Shown: positions 1-4,864 of the stretch, one piece after another
How the letters are laid out: the number at the start of each line of letters is the position of its first letter
Numbering within the stretch: the stretch's first letter is position 1
Source: Acholeplasmatales bacterium
GTDB taxonomy: Bacteria; Bacillota_I; Bacilli_A; Acholeplasmatales; Anaeroplasmataceae
Length of the DNA: 7,882 nt
Reading direction: 5' to 3'
NCBI GenBank assembly: GCA_900770055.1
Contig: CAAGJD010000153.1
Location: forward strand, 1-7,882
Notes under the pieces: generated by a model
Databases searched by the model: none
Seen by the model: the letters and a program-made list of their open reading frames with translations, nothing else
Told to the model about the DNA's origin: nothing
Made by a program: the position numbers and the translations under genes

Positions 1-602
1 CCTTAACAGAGGATGTACAGTTTTCCTGCGACTTGATTAGTAAAGGATATAAGATTGGCTATTGTGAGGATGCAGAATTTTTTGATGAACAGCCTACTAA
101 TTTTTTTGTTTCTGTGCGTCAAAGAATTAGATGGGAACGTGGTAGATTAGCTTGTTTCTTTAAGTATTTTCCAAAGCTTATAAAAGGAATATTTGTCAAT
201 AAAAAGCTTAGCTCTAAGATTTCTTGTTATGATCAGTTTTGGGAAGTATTTCCATATACAGCTTTTTCGATGATTTTATCATTAGTAGCACCAATAAGTG
301 CTATGATTATTTCAATTTTTTATACTCATGATTTTGATATTATTTCAATACTAAAATTATTTGCAGTTTATGAAGCAGGAATATATGCTAATGCATTTTT
401 ATTTTCATTACTATATGAACTTAGAGAGTATAAGCATCTTCGCTGTCCATTATGGAAGCTAATTTTATTTAATTTCGTAATACCTTGGTATGATCTTATT
501 AATGTTTATATTTGCTTTGTGGCAATCTTATTTCCTAAAGGAAAATGGCATCCAGTAGATCATAAAATTGTTCGAAATGAAGAGGATATTCCAAAATTAT
601 AA
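1..602 (+). CDS. Processive family 2 glycosyltransferase, C-terminal part (5' end outside window)
   Basis: This reading frame is already open at the left edge, read from base 3, and gives 199 residues ending at TAA 600-602. It begins with L-T-E-D, the TED motif whose Asp is the catalytic base of GT2 enzymes. An A-x-x-F-D-E-Q-P segment and Q-R-I-R-W at residues 40-44, the QxxRW acceptor and processivity motif, follow. After this come about three to four hydrophobic segments (residues ~85-110, 125-140 and 155-180) and a short tail with K-W-H-P-V-D-H. This order (TED, QxxRW, membrane helices) is that of membrane glycosyltransferases related to BcsA, PgaC and hyaluronan synthases, which polymerise a nucleotide sugar on the inner face of the membrane and export the polymer. 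The substrate cannot be told. The catalytic N-terminal half lies outside the window. There is no sign of damage, and a weak hairpin follows the stop. Confidence 0.88.
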   Translation, partial: LTEDVQFSCDLISKGYKIGYCEDAEFFDEQPTNFFVSVRQRIRWERGRLACFFKYFPKLIKGIFVNKKLSSKISCYDQFWEVFPYTAFSMILSLVAPISAMIISIFYTHDFDIISILKLFAVYEAGIYANAFLFSLLYELREYKHLRCPLWKLILFNFVIPWYDLINVYICFVAILFPKGKWHPVDHKIVRNEEDIPKL

Positions 603-607
603 AAAAT

Positions 608-635
608 AATAGATATATTATCTTATCTATTGTTT
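608..635 (+). terminator. Weak terminator-like hairpin after the glycosyltransferase
   Basis: An 8-bp perfect stem (608-615 with 624-631) encloses an 8-base loop, followed by TGTTT. It starts six bases after the glycosyltransferase stop. The stem is almost entirely A-T and the U tract is short, so it may be only partly effective. Confidence 0.35.
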
Positions 636-667
636 AAAATATATAGAGAAAAAATAAGAGGTTAGCC

Positions 668-1258
668 ATGAATGAAACATATATAGGACCTAATAGTAAA
701 ACTGAATATGCTAAAACTAGAATAAAAACAAGTATATGCTGGATAATTTATTCTATATTATTAAATATTCCTTCAGGTTTTATCTTTTATTTATGTGTTT
801 ATTATTTGATTCATGCTTCAAACCTTGGCTTAACTAATTATTTTGTTTTTTATTGGATAGGTACTTTTATTTTCTTATTTGTTTTTGGTATTTTATTTGG
901 TATTACAATTACAAATATTAGCTTAATCATTAAAAATATATTAACAATTAAATATTATAAAACTAATTATTTAACTAACATTACAGAAATACTAATACCA
1001 TTTGACTCAAAATTATGGCTTACCGCACCTAAGGATACATTTCACCCTATGAACTTAAAAATGGAAATAAATGGTGAAATTAGAAGCTTTAAGACAGCGA
1101 TAATATTTACAAATAGTTCTACTTATTTTAAATTTCCAAAATTTAAAATGCCAGAGATATTAATGAGTAAGAATTATATTAAAGGATACGCACTTGTAGG
1201 GTATGATTCTAAAATAGATGAGGCAGTAGTAATAAAATTAACTGGCAATATAGAATAA
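668..1258 (+). CDS. Hypothetical membrane protein with two helices and a cytoplasmic C-terminal domain
   Basis: This 196-residue protein is not one I recognise. The ATG at 668 is supported by AAGAGG at 656-661, six bases upstream. After a ~20-residue polar, positively charged N-terminus there are two long hydrophobic segments (residues ~22-50 and ~58-90), the second running into a K-rich stretch. The remaining ~100 residues are soluble and beta-rich in character (alternating hydrophobic and polar residues, with K-M-E-I-N-G-E-I and Y-A-L-V-G-Y-D). With the positive-inside rule this tail is probably cytoplasmic. It stands between the glycosyltransferase and an Rhs core remnant. Small two-helix membrane proteins of this build are common near Rhs and polymorphic toxin loci, sometimes as immunity proteins, but nothing in the sequence proves that role here. 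Confidence 0.75.
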   Translation: MNETYIGPNSKTEYAKTRIKTSICWIIYSILLNIPSGFIFYLCVYYLIHASNLGLTNYFVFYWIGTFIFLFVFGILFGITITNISLIIKNILTIKYYKTNYLTNITEILIPFDSKLWLTAPKDTFHPMNLKMEINGEIRSFKTAIIFTNSSTYFKFPKFKMPEILMSKNYIKGYALVGYDSKIDEAVVIKLTGNIE

Positions 1259-1318
1259 TATATGTATGTATAAAACTATATTGTTTTCTAAAAATATGTC
1301 ATTTTAATATAGAAATAG

Positions 1319-1545
1319 CAAATAAATTATAAAGATAAGAAGAATCCAGTAAAAACAGTTAACAGTTATGGAGTTAATACATCATATGAATATGATAGTG
1401 ATACAAATATGTATTATTGTAAATCTAGATATTATAATCCAGAGTGGTGTAGATAGTTAACACCTGATAGTATTGAATATTTAGATACTGAAAATCATAA
1501 TGGATTGAATCTATATTGTTATTGTGGAATAATCCAGTGATGTAA
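1319..1545 (+). pseudogene. Rhs core-domain remnant (RHS repeat-associated core, C-terminal end)
   Basis: Read from 1319, the frame gives N-P-V near 1343-1351. It then gives E-Y-D-S-D-T-N-M-Y-Y-C-K-S-R-Y-Y-N-P-E-W (1388-1447), the signature of the RHS repeat-associated core domain (usual form YDxxTGLYYxxSRYYxPxxGRF). A TAG at 1454-1456 interrupts it; a TGG codon there would need one G-to-A change. The frame continues with T-P-D-S-I-E-Y-L-D, then N-G-L-N-L-Y and C-G to 1528. The expected N-N-P-V is recovered only by shifting frame at 1528-1531 (one base missing), and then runs into TAA 1543-1545. Rhs proteins are large secreted or surface shells with a variable C-terminal toxin right after this point. 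Here neither the long YD-repeat shell nor a toxin is present, so this is a dead fragment of about 75 codons. There is no start codon or ribosome site that would make it a gene. Confidence 0.85.
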
Positions 1546-1731
1546 AATTAAAGACCCTAATAAAAACATTAAATTTACCTAATTTGCTTGCTATAAATGT
1601 TAAATTTAATATATTTTTGCTGAATATTATACTGATTAGTAATAAAATATGTATCCATAAAAGATTTCCATATATAAAATAATTCAAAATTCTCCTATAA
1701 TTTAAGAAAGTATTATAGGAGGATTTTTATT
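1546..1731. other. Non-coding gap between the Rhs remnant and IS66 tnpA
   Basis: I see no gene here. There is a 10-bp A-T-only inverted repeat (1568-1577 with 1601-1610) followed by ATATTTTT, which could be an old terminator of the Rhs gene. The SD hairpin of tnpA lies at the right end. The left terminal repeat of the IS66 element should lie here, but I could not pick it out because no matching right end survives. Confidence 0.4.
1692..1721 (+). promoter_or_regulatory. Hairpin that sequesters the tnpA ribosome-binding site
   Basis: A perfect 10-bp stem (1692-1701 with 1712-1721) with a 10-base loop contains most of AGGAGG (1717-1722), the SD of tnpA nine bases before its ATG. The left arm carries CTCCT, a direct anti-SD. 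In RNA that reads into the element from outside, the SD would be paired. RNA started inside the right arm or loop would leave it free. Control of this kind is known for several insertion sequences (IS10 is the classic case). For this element it is inferred from the sequence only. Confidence 0.6.
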
Positions 1732-2043
1732 ATGGCACAAGGACAACACGGATGGTATAAACCAGAGGAGAAAATTAAATATGTAGAAGATTATTTTAAT
1801 TCTGGATTAACGCTTACAAAATTTTCAGAAGAAAGAAATATATGCAGATCGACTATTGCGACATGGATAAGGCATTACAATTCAGCAAATTTAATCGCAA
1901 ATAATGCATTTGAAGATGTAACACCAATACTTAAGCAAGAAACGATAAAACTAAGTTCTATAGTAAAGCTTAATTTACCTAATGGAATTTCGTTAGAATT
2001 TGATAGCTCTATTCTTCATCAGGTTATAGAGGAATTCAAATGA
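1732..2043 (+). CDS. tnpA: IS66-family accessory protein TnpA (helix-turn-helix)
   Basis: The 103-residue product has the build of the IS66 orfA/TnpA protein. An N-terminal region (K-P-E-E-K-I-K-Y-V-E) leads into a helix-turn-helix at about residues 25-48 (L-T-K-F-S-E, then S-T-I-A-T-W-I-R-H-Y), and a C-terminal V-K-L-N-L-P-N-G-I-S-L-E-F is the conserved short beta segment of this family. In IS66 elements TnpA and TnpB are needed beside the DDE transposase TnpC, TnpA presumably binding DNA. The start has an excellent AGGAGG at 1717-1722, held inside a hairpin. Its TGA stop overlaps the tnpB start as ATGA (2040-2043), the usual coupled arrangement. The length is normal and no damage is seen, but no tnpC follows, so the gene is probably a stranded remnant. 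Confidence 0.88.
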   Translation: MAQGQHGWYKPEEKIKYVEDYFNSGLTLTKFSEERNICRSTIATWIRHYNSANLIANNAFEDVTPILKQETIKLSSIVKLNLPNGISLEFDSSILHQVIEEFK

Positions 2044-2294
2044 TCGATCTAAATAATATAAATAAAATATATTTATATACAGGAACAACTGACTTTAGAT
2101 ATGGAATATATGGATTATCAAAAATAGTACTATCACAATTTAATAAGGATGAGGCAATACATAATTTGTACTTATTTTGTAGCAAATCCAAGAAATGTAT
2201 AAAGATATTAGAATTTGAAGACAATGGAGTATGGATGTATTATAAAAAACTTGATGTAGGGAAATTCATATATCCCGATACAGGGAATAATTGA
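2040..2294 (+). pseudogene. tnpB: IS66-family TnpB, C-terminally truncated
   Basis: The 84-residue frame carries the full TnpB core: I-Y-L-Y-T-G-T-T-D-F-R-Y-G-I-Y-G-L near residues 9-25, L-Y-L-F-C-S-K at 43-49, then I-K-I-L-E and G-V-W-M-Y-Y-K-K-L, and finally G-K-F-I-Y-P. Family members usually run to about 110-120 residues with a further helical tail. Here the frame stops at TGA 2292-2294 right after G-K-F-I-Y-P, and no frame beyond restores that tail. The ATG overlaps the tnpA stop by four bases (ATGA), and GAGGA lies a few bases upstream within the end of tnpA. TnpB is required for IS66 transposition in the family. With its tail and the whole of tnpC missing, this copy should be immobile. 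I call it a pseudogene because of the truncation, although the remaining fragment could still be translated. Confidence 0.8.
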
Positions 2295-2517
2295 AATAGT
2301 ATTTTATATACATATAATTTAGCTTGTCTAAGCTCTTCAATATTAGAAAATATATCTCTAGATAATGACTTTAAAGACTCGCTGTGGTATATAAGGCTTG
2401 AAATCATTTTGATTATCTTGTAGATACTTACAAATGTTTATAGAATCTAAGTTGTCGTTCTTTGGCGTGTGAACTTTCTGAGACTCTTTAAAGCATATTG
2501 ATTATAAGCTAAACAAA

Positions 2518-2588
2518 AAAAGTAATCAATTCAGCTCATTAGATAAGCATAATTGCTTATTTCTATATGAGCATATTTGATTACTTTT
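2518..2588. repeat. Three-tier nested inverted repeat
   Basis: Three stems lie one inside the other. The outer is 12 bp (2518-2529 with 2577-2588, AAAAGTAATCAA against its complement). The middle is 6 bp (2534-2539 with 2567-2572, GCTCAT). The inner is 7 bp (2543-2549 with 2554-2560, ATAAGCA) with a 4-base loop TAAT. The A tract before and T tract after the outer stem would let it act as a bidirectional terminator. It could equally be a small palindromic element or a structured RNA. Confidence 0.7.
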
Positions 2589-2679
2589 ATTAATAACATT
2601 AACACAAGACTCCTGTAGGATAATAATGAAACAGACTGCAGTGCTACTAATATTATAACAGCCAGTATGAGGATATAAA

Positions 2680-2700
2680 AGTTATGTTGTACTCATAACT
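2680..2700 (+). promoter_or_regulatory. Small leader hairpin ahead of the 2724/2765 genes
   Basis: A 7-bp stem AGTTATG (2680-2686) with CATAACT (2694-2700) has a 7-base loop. A competing 6-bp pairing is possible between TATGAG (2666-2671) and CTCATA (2693-2698), so the leader could take two alternative folds. The stem is 16 bases before the AAGGAG ribosome site. Any regulatory role is inference. Confidence 0.25.
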
Positions 2701-2723
2701 ATAAAAAACCTTAAAGAAGGAGA

Positions 2724-2768
2724 ATGAATAATCTTAAGTACAATTTGATTATACTAGGAAAATTATGA
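2724..2768 (+). CDS. Short upstream reading frame coupled to the PH-like membrane protein
   Basis: A 14-codon frame encodes MNNLKYNLIILGKL. It has the strongest ribosome site of this area: AAGGAG lies at 2717-2722, closely upstream of its ATG (one base between), with the purine run starting a few bases earlier. Its TGA (2766-2768) overlaps the ATG of the next gene (2765-2767) as ATGA. The layout fits translational coupling, where ribosomes finishing the short frame restart on the main gene. It may also be the surviving end of a longer deleted gene. The one-base gap between SD and ATG is shorter than ideal, which lowers confidence. Confidence 0.3.
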   Translation: MNNLKYNLIILGKL

Positions 2769-3202
2769 ATAACAAAATAATTGATGGAATGAGAAAAGAA
2801 GGTAAGCCTTTTAGAAATCTTATGTTGTTTGGATATATTTTTGTAATATTAATGCCTTTGTCCATCTATTTAATGAACGATGATAAATATAGTGATAAAG
2901 ATATGATTTTATTTGCAATTGCATGGTTTTTGTTTGGAACATTCGGCTTATATGGATGGCTATACTCTATTAAATATAGAGTGGAATTTGATAATGAAAA
3001 AGTATTTTTAAAGACTTTATTTAAAAAAATTGAATTTAATATATGTGATGTTCAAAAATATACATGCAATAGATATAGAAAATCTGTGTTTTATCAATTT
3101 AATTTATTTATCAAAGATAAAAAAATTTTGATTAATACAAGATATAAAGATGAGTTCGAAAAAGTATTAAATGATAAGAAAATCGAGAAAATAACTAAAT
3201 AA
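2765..3202 (+). CDS. Small membrane protein with two helices and a PH-like C-terminal domain
   Basis: The 145-residue protein starts at ATG 2765 with a modest AGGA at 2756-2759 and may depend on coupling to the short frame ending at 2768. Two hydrophobic segments (residues ~18-37 and ~46-68) are joined by a short acidic loop (N-D-D-K-Y-S-D-K-D). A soluble tail of ~75 residues begins with Y-R-V-E-F-D-N-E-K-V and continues as alternating beta strands, ending in a helix-like D-E-F-E-K-V-L-N. This is the outline of bacterial PH-like domains anchored by a hairpin of membrane helices. The molecular role is unknown. It lies downstream of the Rhs and IS66 remnants, the position where an immunity gene of an Rhs toxin would be expected, so an orphan immunity protein is one possibility. 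A clear terminator follows 18 bases after the stop. Confidence 0.72.
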   Translation: MNNKIIDGMRKEGKPFRNLMLFGYIFVILMPLSIYLMNDDKYSDKDMILFAIAWFLFGTFGLYGWLYSIKYRVEFDNEKVFLKTLFKKIEFNICDVQKYTCNRYRKSVFYQFNLFIKDKKILINTRYKDEFEKVLNDKKIEKITK

Positions 3203-3220
3203 TTGTAAAAAGGATAAAAC

Positions 3221-3256
3221 GTGCTTTACTTGCAAAACTTAGTAATGCACTTTTTC
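3221..3256 (+). terminator. Rho-independent terminator after the PH-like membrane protein
   Basis: A 10-bp stem with one mismatch (GTGCTTTACT 3221-3230 with AGTAATGCAC 3241-3250) and a 10-base loop is followed directly by TTTTT. It ends the transcript of the preceding gene. Confidence 0.8.
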
Positions 3257-3309
3257 TTGTATTAACTAGGATACCAAAATTAAAATTGCAATGGTAAAGA
3301 GATGATGAT

Positions 3310-3426
3310 ATGATAGAATCTATTTTGTATAAGACTGCTATATATTATCGATTATCTTTAGATGATGGTTCTGTAGGAGAATCAGGTAATATATATGTGA
3401 GGACTATTGCATTTAAAGAAGTATAA
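3310..3426 (+). pseudogene. Serine recombinase N-terminal remnant
   Basis: A 38-residue frame contains Y-K-T-A-I-Y-Y-R-L-S-L-D-D-G at residues 7-20 and then V-G-E-S-G-N-I. This matches the start of large serine recombinases (typical form K-T-A-I-Y-x-R-L-S-x-D-D-G with E-S-x-S-I-x-N-Q following), and Ser16 sits where the catalytic nucleophile belongs. Similarity ends after about residue 28, and the frame stops at TAA 3424-3426. The remaining several hundred residues (catalytic core, DNA-binding domain, zinc ribbon and coiled coil) are absent. Large serine recombinases move integrative elements and phages, so this is probably the scar of a deleted mobile element lying against the conserved hflX gene. 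The fragment cannot be active. Confidence 0.72.
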
Positions 3427-3466
3427 GCAATAATTTTAAGAATGTTTTGGGTAATTAGTGCTAGTG

Positions 3467-3489
3467 AAAAAAAGGGAGTAGTCTCCCTT
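3467..3489 (-). terminator. Terminator of hflX
   Basis: The perfect 7-bp stem AAGGGAG/CTCCCTT (3472-3478 with 3483-3489, loop TAGT) starts two bases beyond the hflX stop. On the minus strand it is followed by a run of T (the A tract around 3467-3471), giving a compact intrinsic terminator. On the plus strand the T run is poor, so it mainly serves hflX. Confidence 0.85.
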
Positions 3490-3491
3490 AT

Positions 3492-4754
3492 TTATGACAC
3501 TAAAGTATCTAAATCATATTCATGGAATAAATTATACATTTTTGCAGGTATTTCTGCTTCAAAATAAGTGCCATAGTCCTGATATTCCTTTTGATAAATA
3601 TAAGCATTTTCTTCAATTAAATGAGCTAAATCCCCTTTACTATAAGGAATAAGTAATCTTGCATGAATTGTTGATGGTGCTATGTTTTCTAATATAGTAT
3701 TCATAAGAACATTAATATTATGCTTTGCTTTATTAGAATATTGAATAGAAACATGTCCTGGTGTAGATATAGAATCATCAATAGTCTTATCCCATTTATT
3801 TAGTAGATAAATAGTTGGAATATTAGATGCTCCTAATGAATATAATACCTCAAGGACAACATTTAATTGTTCATTTAGATATACAGTTGATGTATCTACA
3901 ACATGAATAATTAAATCAGCATTCTTAATTTCTTGTAGCGTTTGATAAAAAGAATTAACTAAGTTATGAGGTAGCTTTGAAACAAATCCAATTGTGTCAA
4001 CTAGCATAAATGATACTTTATTATATGTTATTTTTCTATTGAATGTTGATAGTGTAGCAAATAACTGATCTTTAGCTAAAACATCCTTTGATTGTTCTTG
4101 TTTAGTATATTCTAAAATAGAATTCATTGTAGATGATTTTCCGGCATTAGTGTAACCTACTAATGCGACAATAGGAATATCATTTTTCTTTCTTTTTTCT
4201 ATTTGATTTTCTTTCATTTTTTTAATGTTGATTAATTCTTTTTGTATTCTATTAATTTCTGACATTAAATGTCTTTTGTCAAGCTCCTTTTGTGTTTCAC
4301 CAGCGCCACGTGTTGCGGTAGAAGCGCCTCCACCAATTCTTGATTCTTTTTCTCTTAAAAATTGAATTCTTGGTAATAAATACATATCTTTAGCTAGTTT
4401 AATTTCTAGTTTAGCTTCTTTACTTTGGGCTCTAAGCTCAAATATTTTTAAAATTAAATAGCTTCTGTCCATTACAGATACCTTTAGAGCTTCCTCACAA
4501 TTTCTAAGCTGTGTAGGTGAAAGCTCATCATTAAATATTACTATATCAATATCATATGCCGCTATCGCAATAGCTATTTCACTAAGCTTTCCAGAGCCTA
4601 CATATGTTTTAGGATTAGGGCTATCTAAACTTTGACTTATTTTTTCTATAACACAAATATCTAGCGTTTCAGCTAGATTTTTTAGTTCATCTAGTGAATA
4701 ATCTATATTATATCTATCATTTTTGGTTGTAACACCAACTAATAATGCCTTCAA
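3492..4754 (-). CDS. hflX: GTPase HflX, ribosome-splitting factor
   Basis: HflX is a cytosolic GTPase that binds the 50S subunit and splits stalled or hibernating ribosomes, notably after heat shock. The 420 residues show the family order. An N-terminal domain carries Y-V-G-S-G-K-L near 51-57 and N-D-E-L-S-P-T-Q at 75-82. V-M-D-R-S-Y-L-I-L (94-102) leads into the helical arm, and the glycine-rich R-G-A-G-E-T-Q (149-155) follows. The G domain has G1 G-Y-T-N-A-G-K-S at 200-207, G3 D-T-I-G-F at 253-257 and G4 N-K-W-D at 319-322, with a C-terminal region to 420. Length is normal and all GTPase motifs are intact. The start is TTG (complement of 4752-4754): no ATG or GTG lies in frame before an upstream stop, and GGTGAT stands just before it, so weak initiation is likely. 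It diverges from the clp gene and has its own promoter and terminator. Confidence 0.95.
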   Translation of the reverse strand: MKALLVGVTTKNDRYNIDYSLDELKNLAETLDICVIEKISQSLDSPNPKTYVGSGKLSEIAIAIAAYDIDIVIFNDELSPTQLRNCEEALKVSVMDRSYLILKIFELRAQSKEAKLEIKLAKDMYLLPRIQFLREKESRIGGGASTATRGAGETQKELDKRHLMSEINRIQKELINIKKMKENQIEKRKKNDIPIVALVGYTNAGKSSTMNSILEYTKQEQSKDVLAKDQLFATLSTFNRKITYNKVSFMLVDTIGFVSKLPHNLVNSFYQTLQEIKNADLIIHVVDTSTVYLNEQLNVVLEVLYSLGASNIPTIYLLNKWDKTIDDSISTPGHVSIQYSNKAKHNINVLMNTILENIAPSTIHARLLIPYSKGDLAHLIEENAYIYQKEYQDYGTYFEAEIPAKMYNLFHEYDLDTLVS

Positions 4755-4777
4755 AATATCACCACATTTCGATTTGA

Positions 4778-4806
4778 ATTATATCAAAATTACTTAGTAT
4801 TTTCTA
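4778..4806 (-). promoter_or_regulatory. Sigma-A type promoter of hflX
   Basis: Reading the minus strand, TAGAAA (4801-4806) is followed after 17 bases by a perfect TATAAT (4778-4783). The -10 is 23 bases before the TTG start, leaving room for a very short leader with the GGTGAT ribosome site. Confidence 0.7.
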
Positions 4807-4820
4807 TACCTTGGGGGTAT
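4806..4820. promoter_or_regulatory. Operator-like inverted repeat in the hflX/clp divergent region
   Basis: ATACC (4806-4810) and GGTAT (4816-4820) form a 15-base inverted repeat around TTGGG. It is strikingly GC-rich for its surroundings. It touches the -35 of hflX and sits where the -35 of the clp gene would be expected, so a bound protein could control both. It does not match the CtsR or CIRCE consensus. The protein that would bind it is unknown. Confidence 0.35.
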
Positions 4821-4828
4821 GTTTATTT

Positions 4829-4856
4829 TATTATAGCATATACTATTCGTAAGGGG
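4829..4856 (+). promoter_or_regulatory. Possible -10 elements and ribosome site of the clp-like gene
   Basis: TATTAT (4829-4834) and TATACT (4839-4844) are -10-like hexamers, but neither has a good -35 at 16-18 bases. AAGGGG at 4851-4856 is a good SD eight bases before ATG 4865. This spacing decides the start in favour of 4865 over the GTG at 4856, which would lie inside the SD itself. Confidence 0.4.
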
Positions 4857-4864
4857 TGTGGTTT

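Larger units (their letters stand above)
2295..2723. other. Gap without a confident gene, holding debris and hairpins
   Basis: No IS66 transposase (tnpC) sequence is visible. On the minus strand one frame stays open for 47 codons (2501 to the stop at 2358). A second minus frame nearby reads S-L-K-S-L-S-R-D-I-F-S-N-I-E-E-L-R-Q-A-K in the 2310-2380 area. Together they could be a frameshifted relic of an unknown gene, but neither has a start site and I do not recognise them. The right half holds the nested hairpin 2518-2588. A smaller hairpin (2680-2686 with 2694-2700) lies ahead of the next gene. Confidence 0.4.

Noticed and set aside
2036..2224. 62-codon open frame on the minus strand
   Set aside because: It is antisense to tnpB, whose protein motifs are clear, and has no recognisable similarity of its own.
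2295..2723. IS66 transposase tnpC or a fragment of it
   Set aside because: No frame on either strand shows its DDE or C-terminal motifs.
4856..4858. GTG as start of the clp-like protein
   Set aside because: The GTG overlaps the AAGGGG ribosome site. ATG 4865 has ideal spacing and gives the usual Clp N-terminal beginning.
4755..4864. CtsR or CIRCE heat-shock operator upstream of clp
   Set aside because: No GGTCAAA tandem heptads and no CIRCE inverted repeat are present in the gap.
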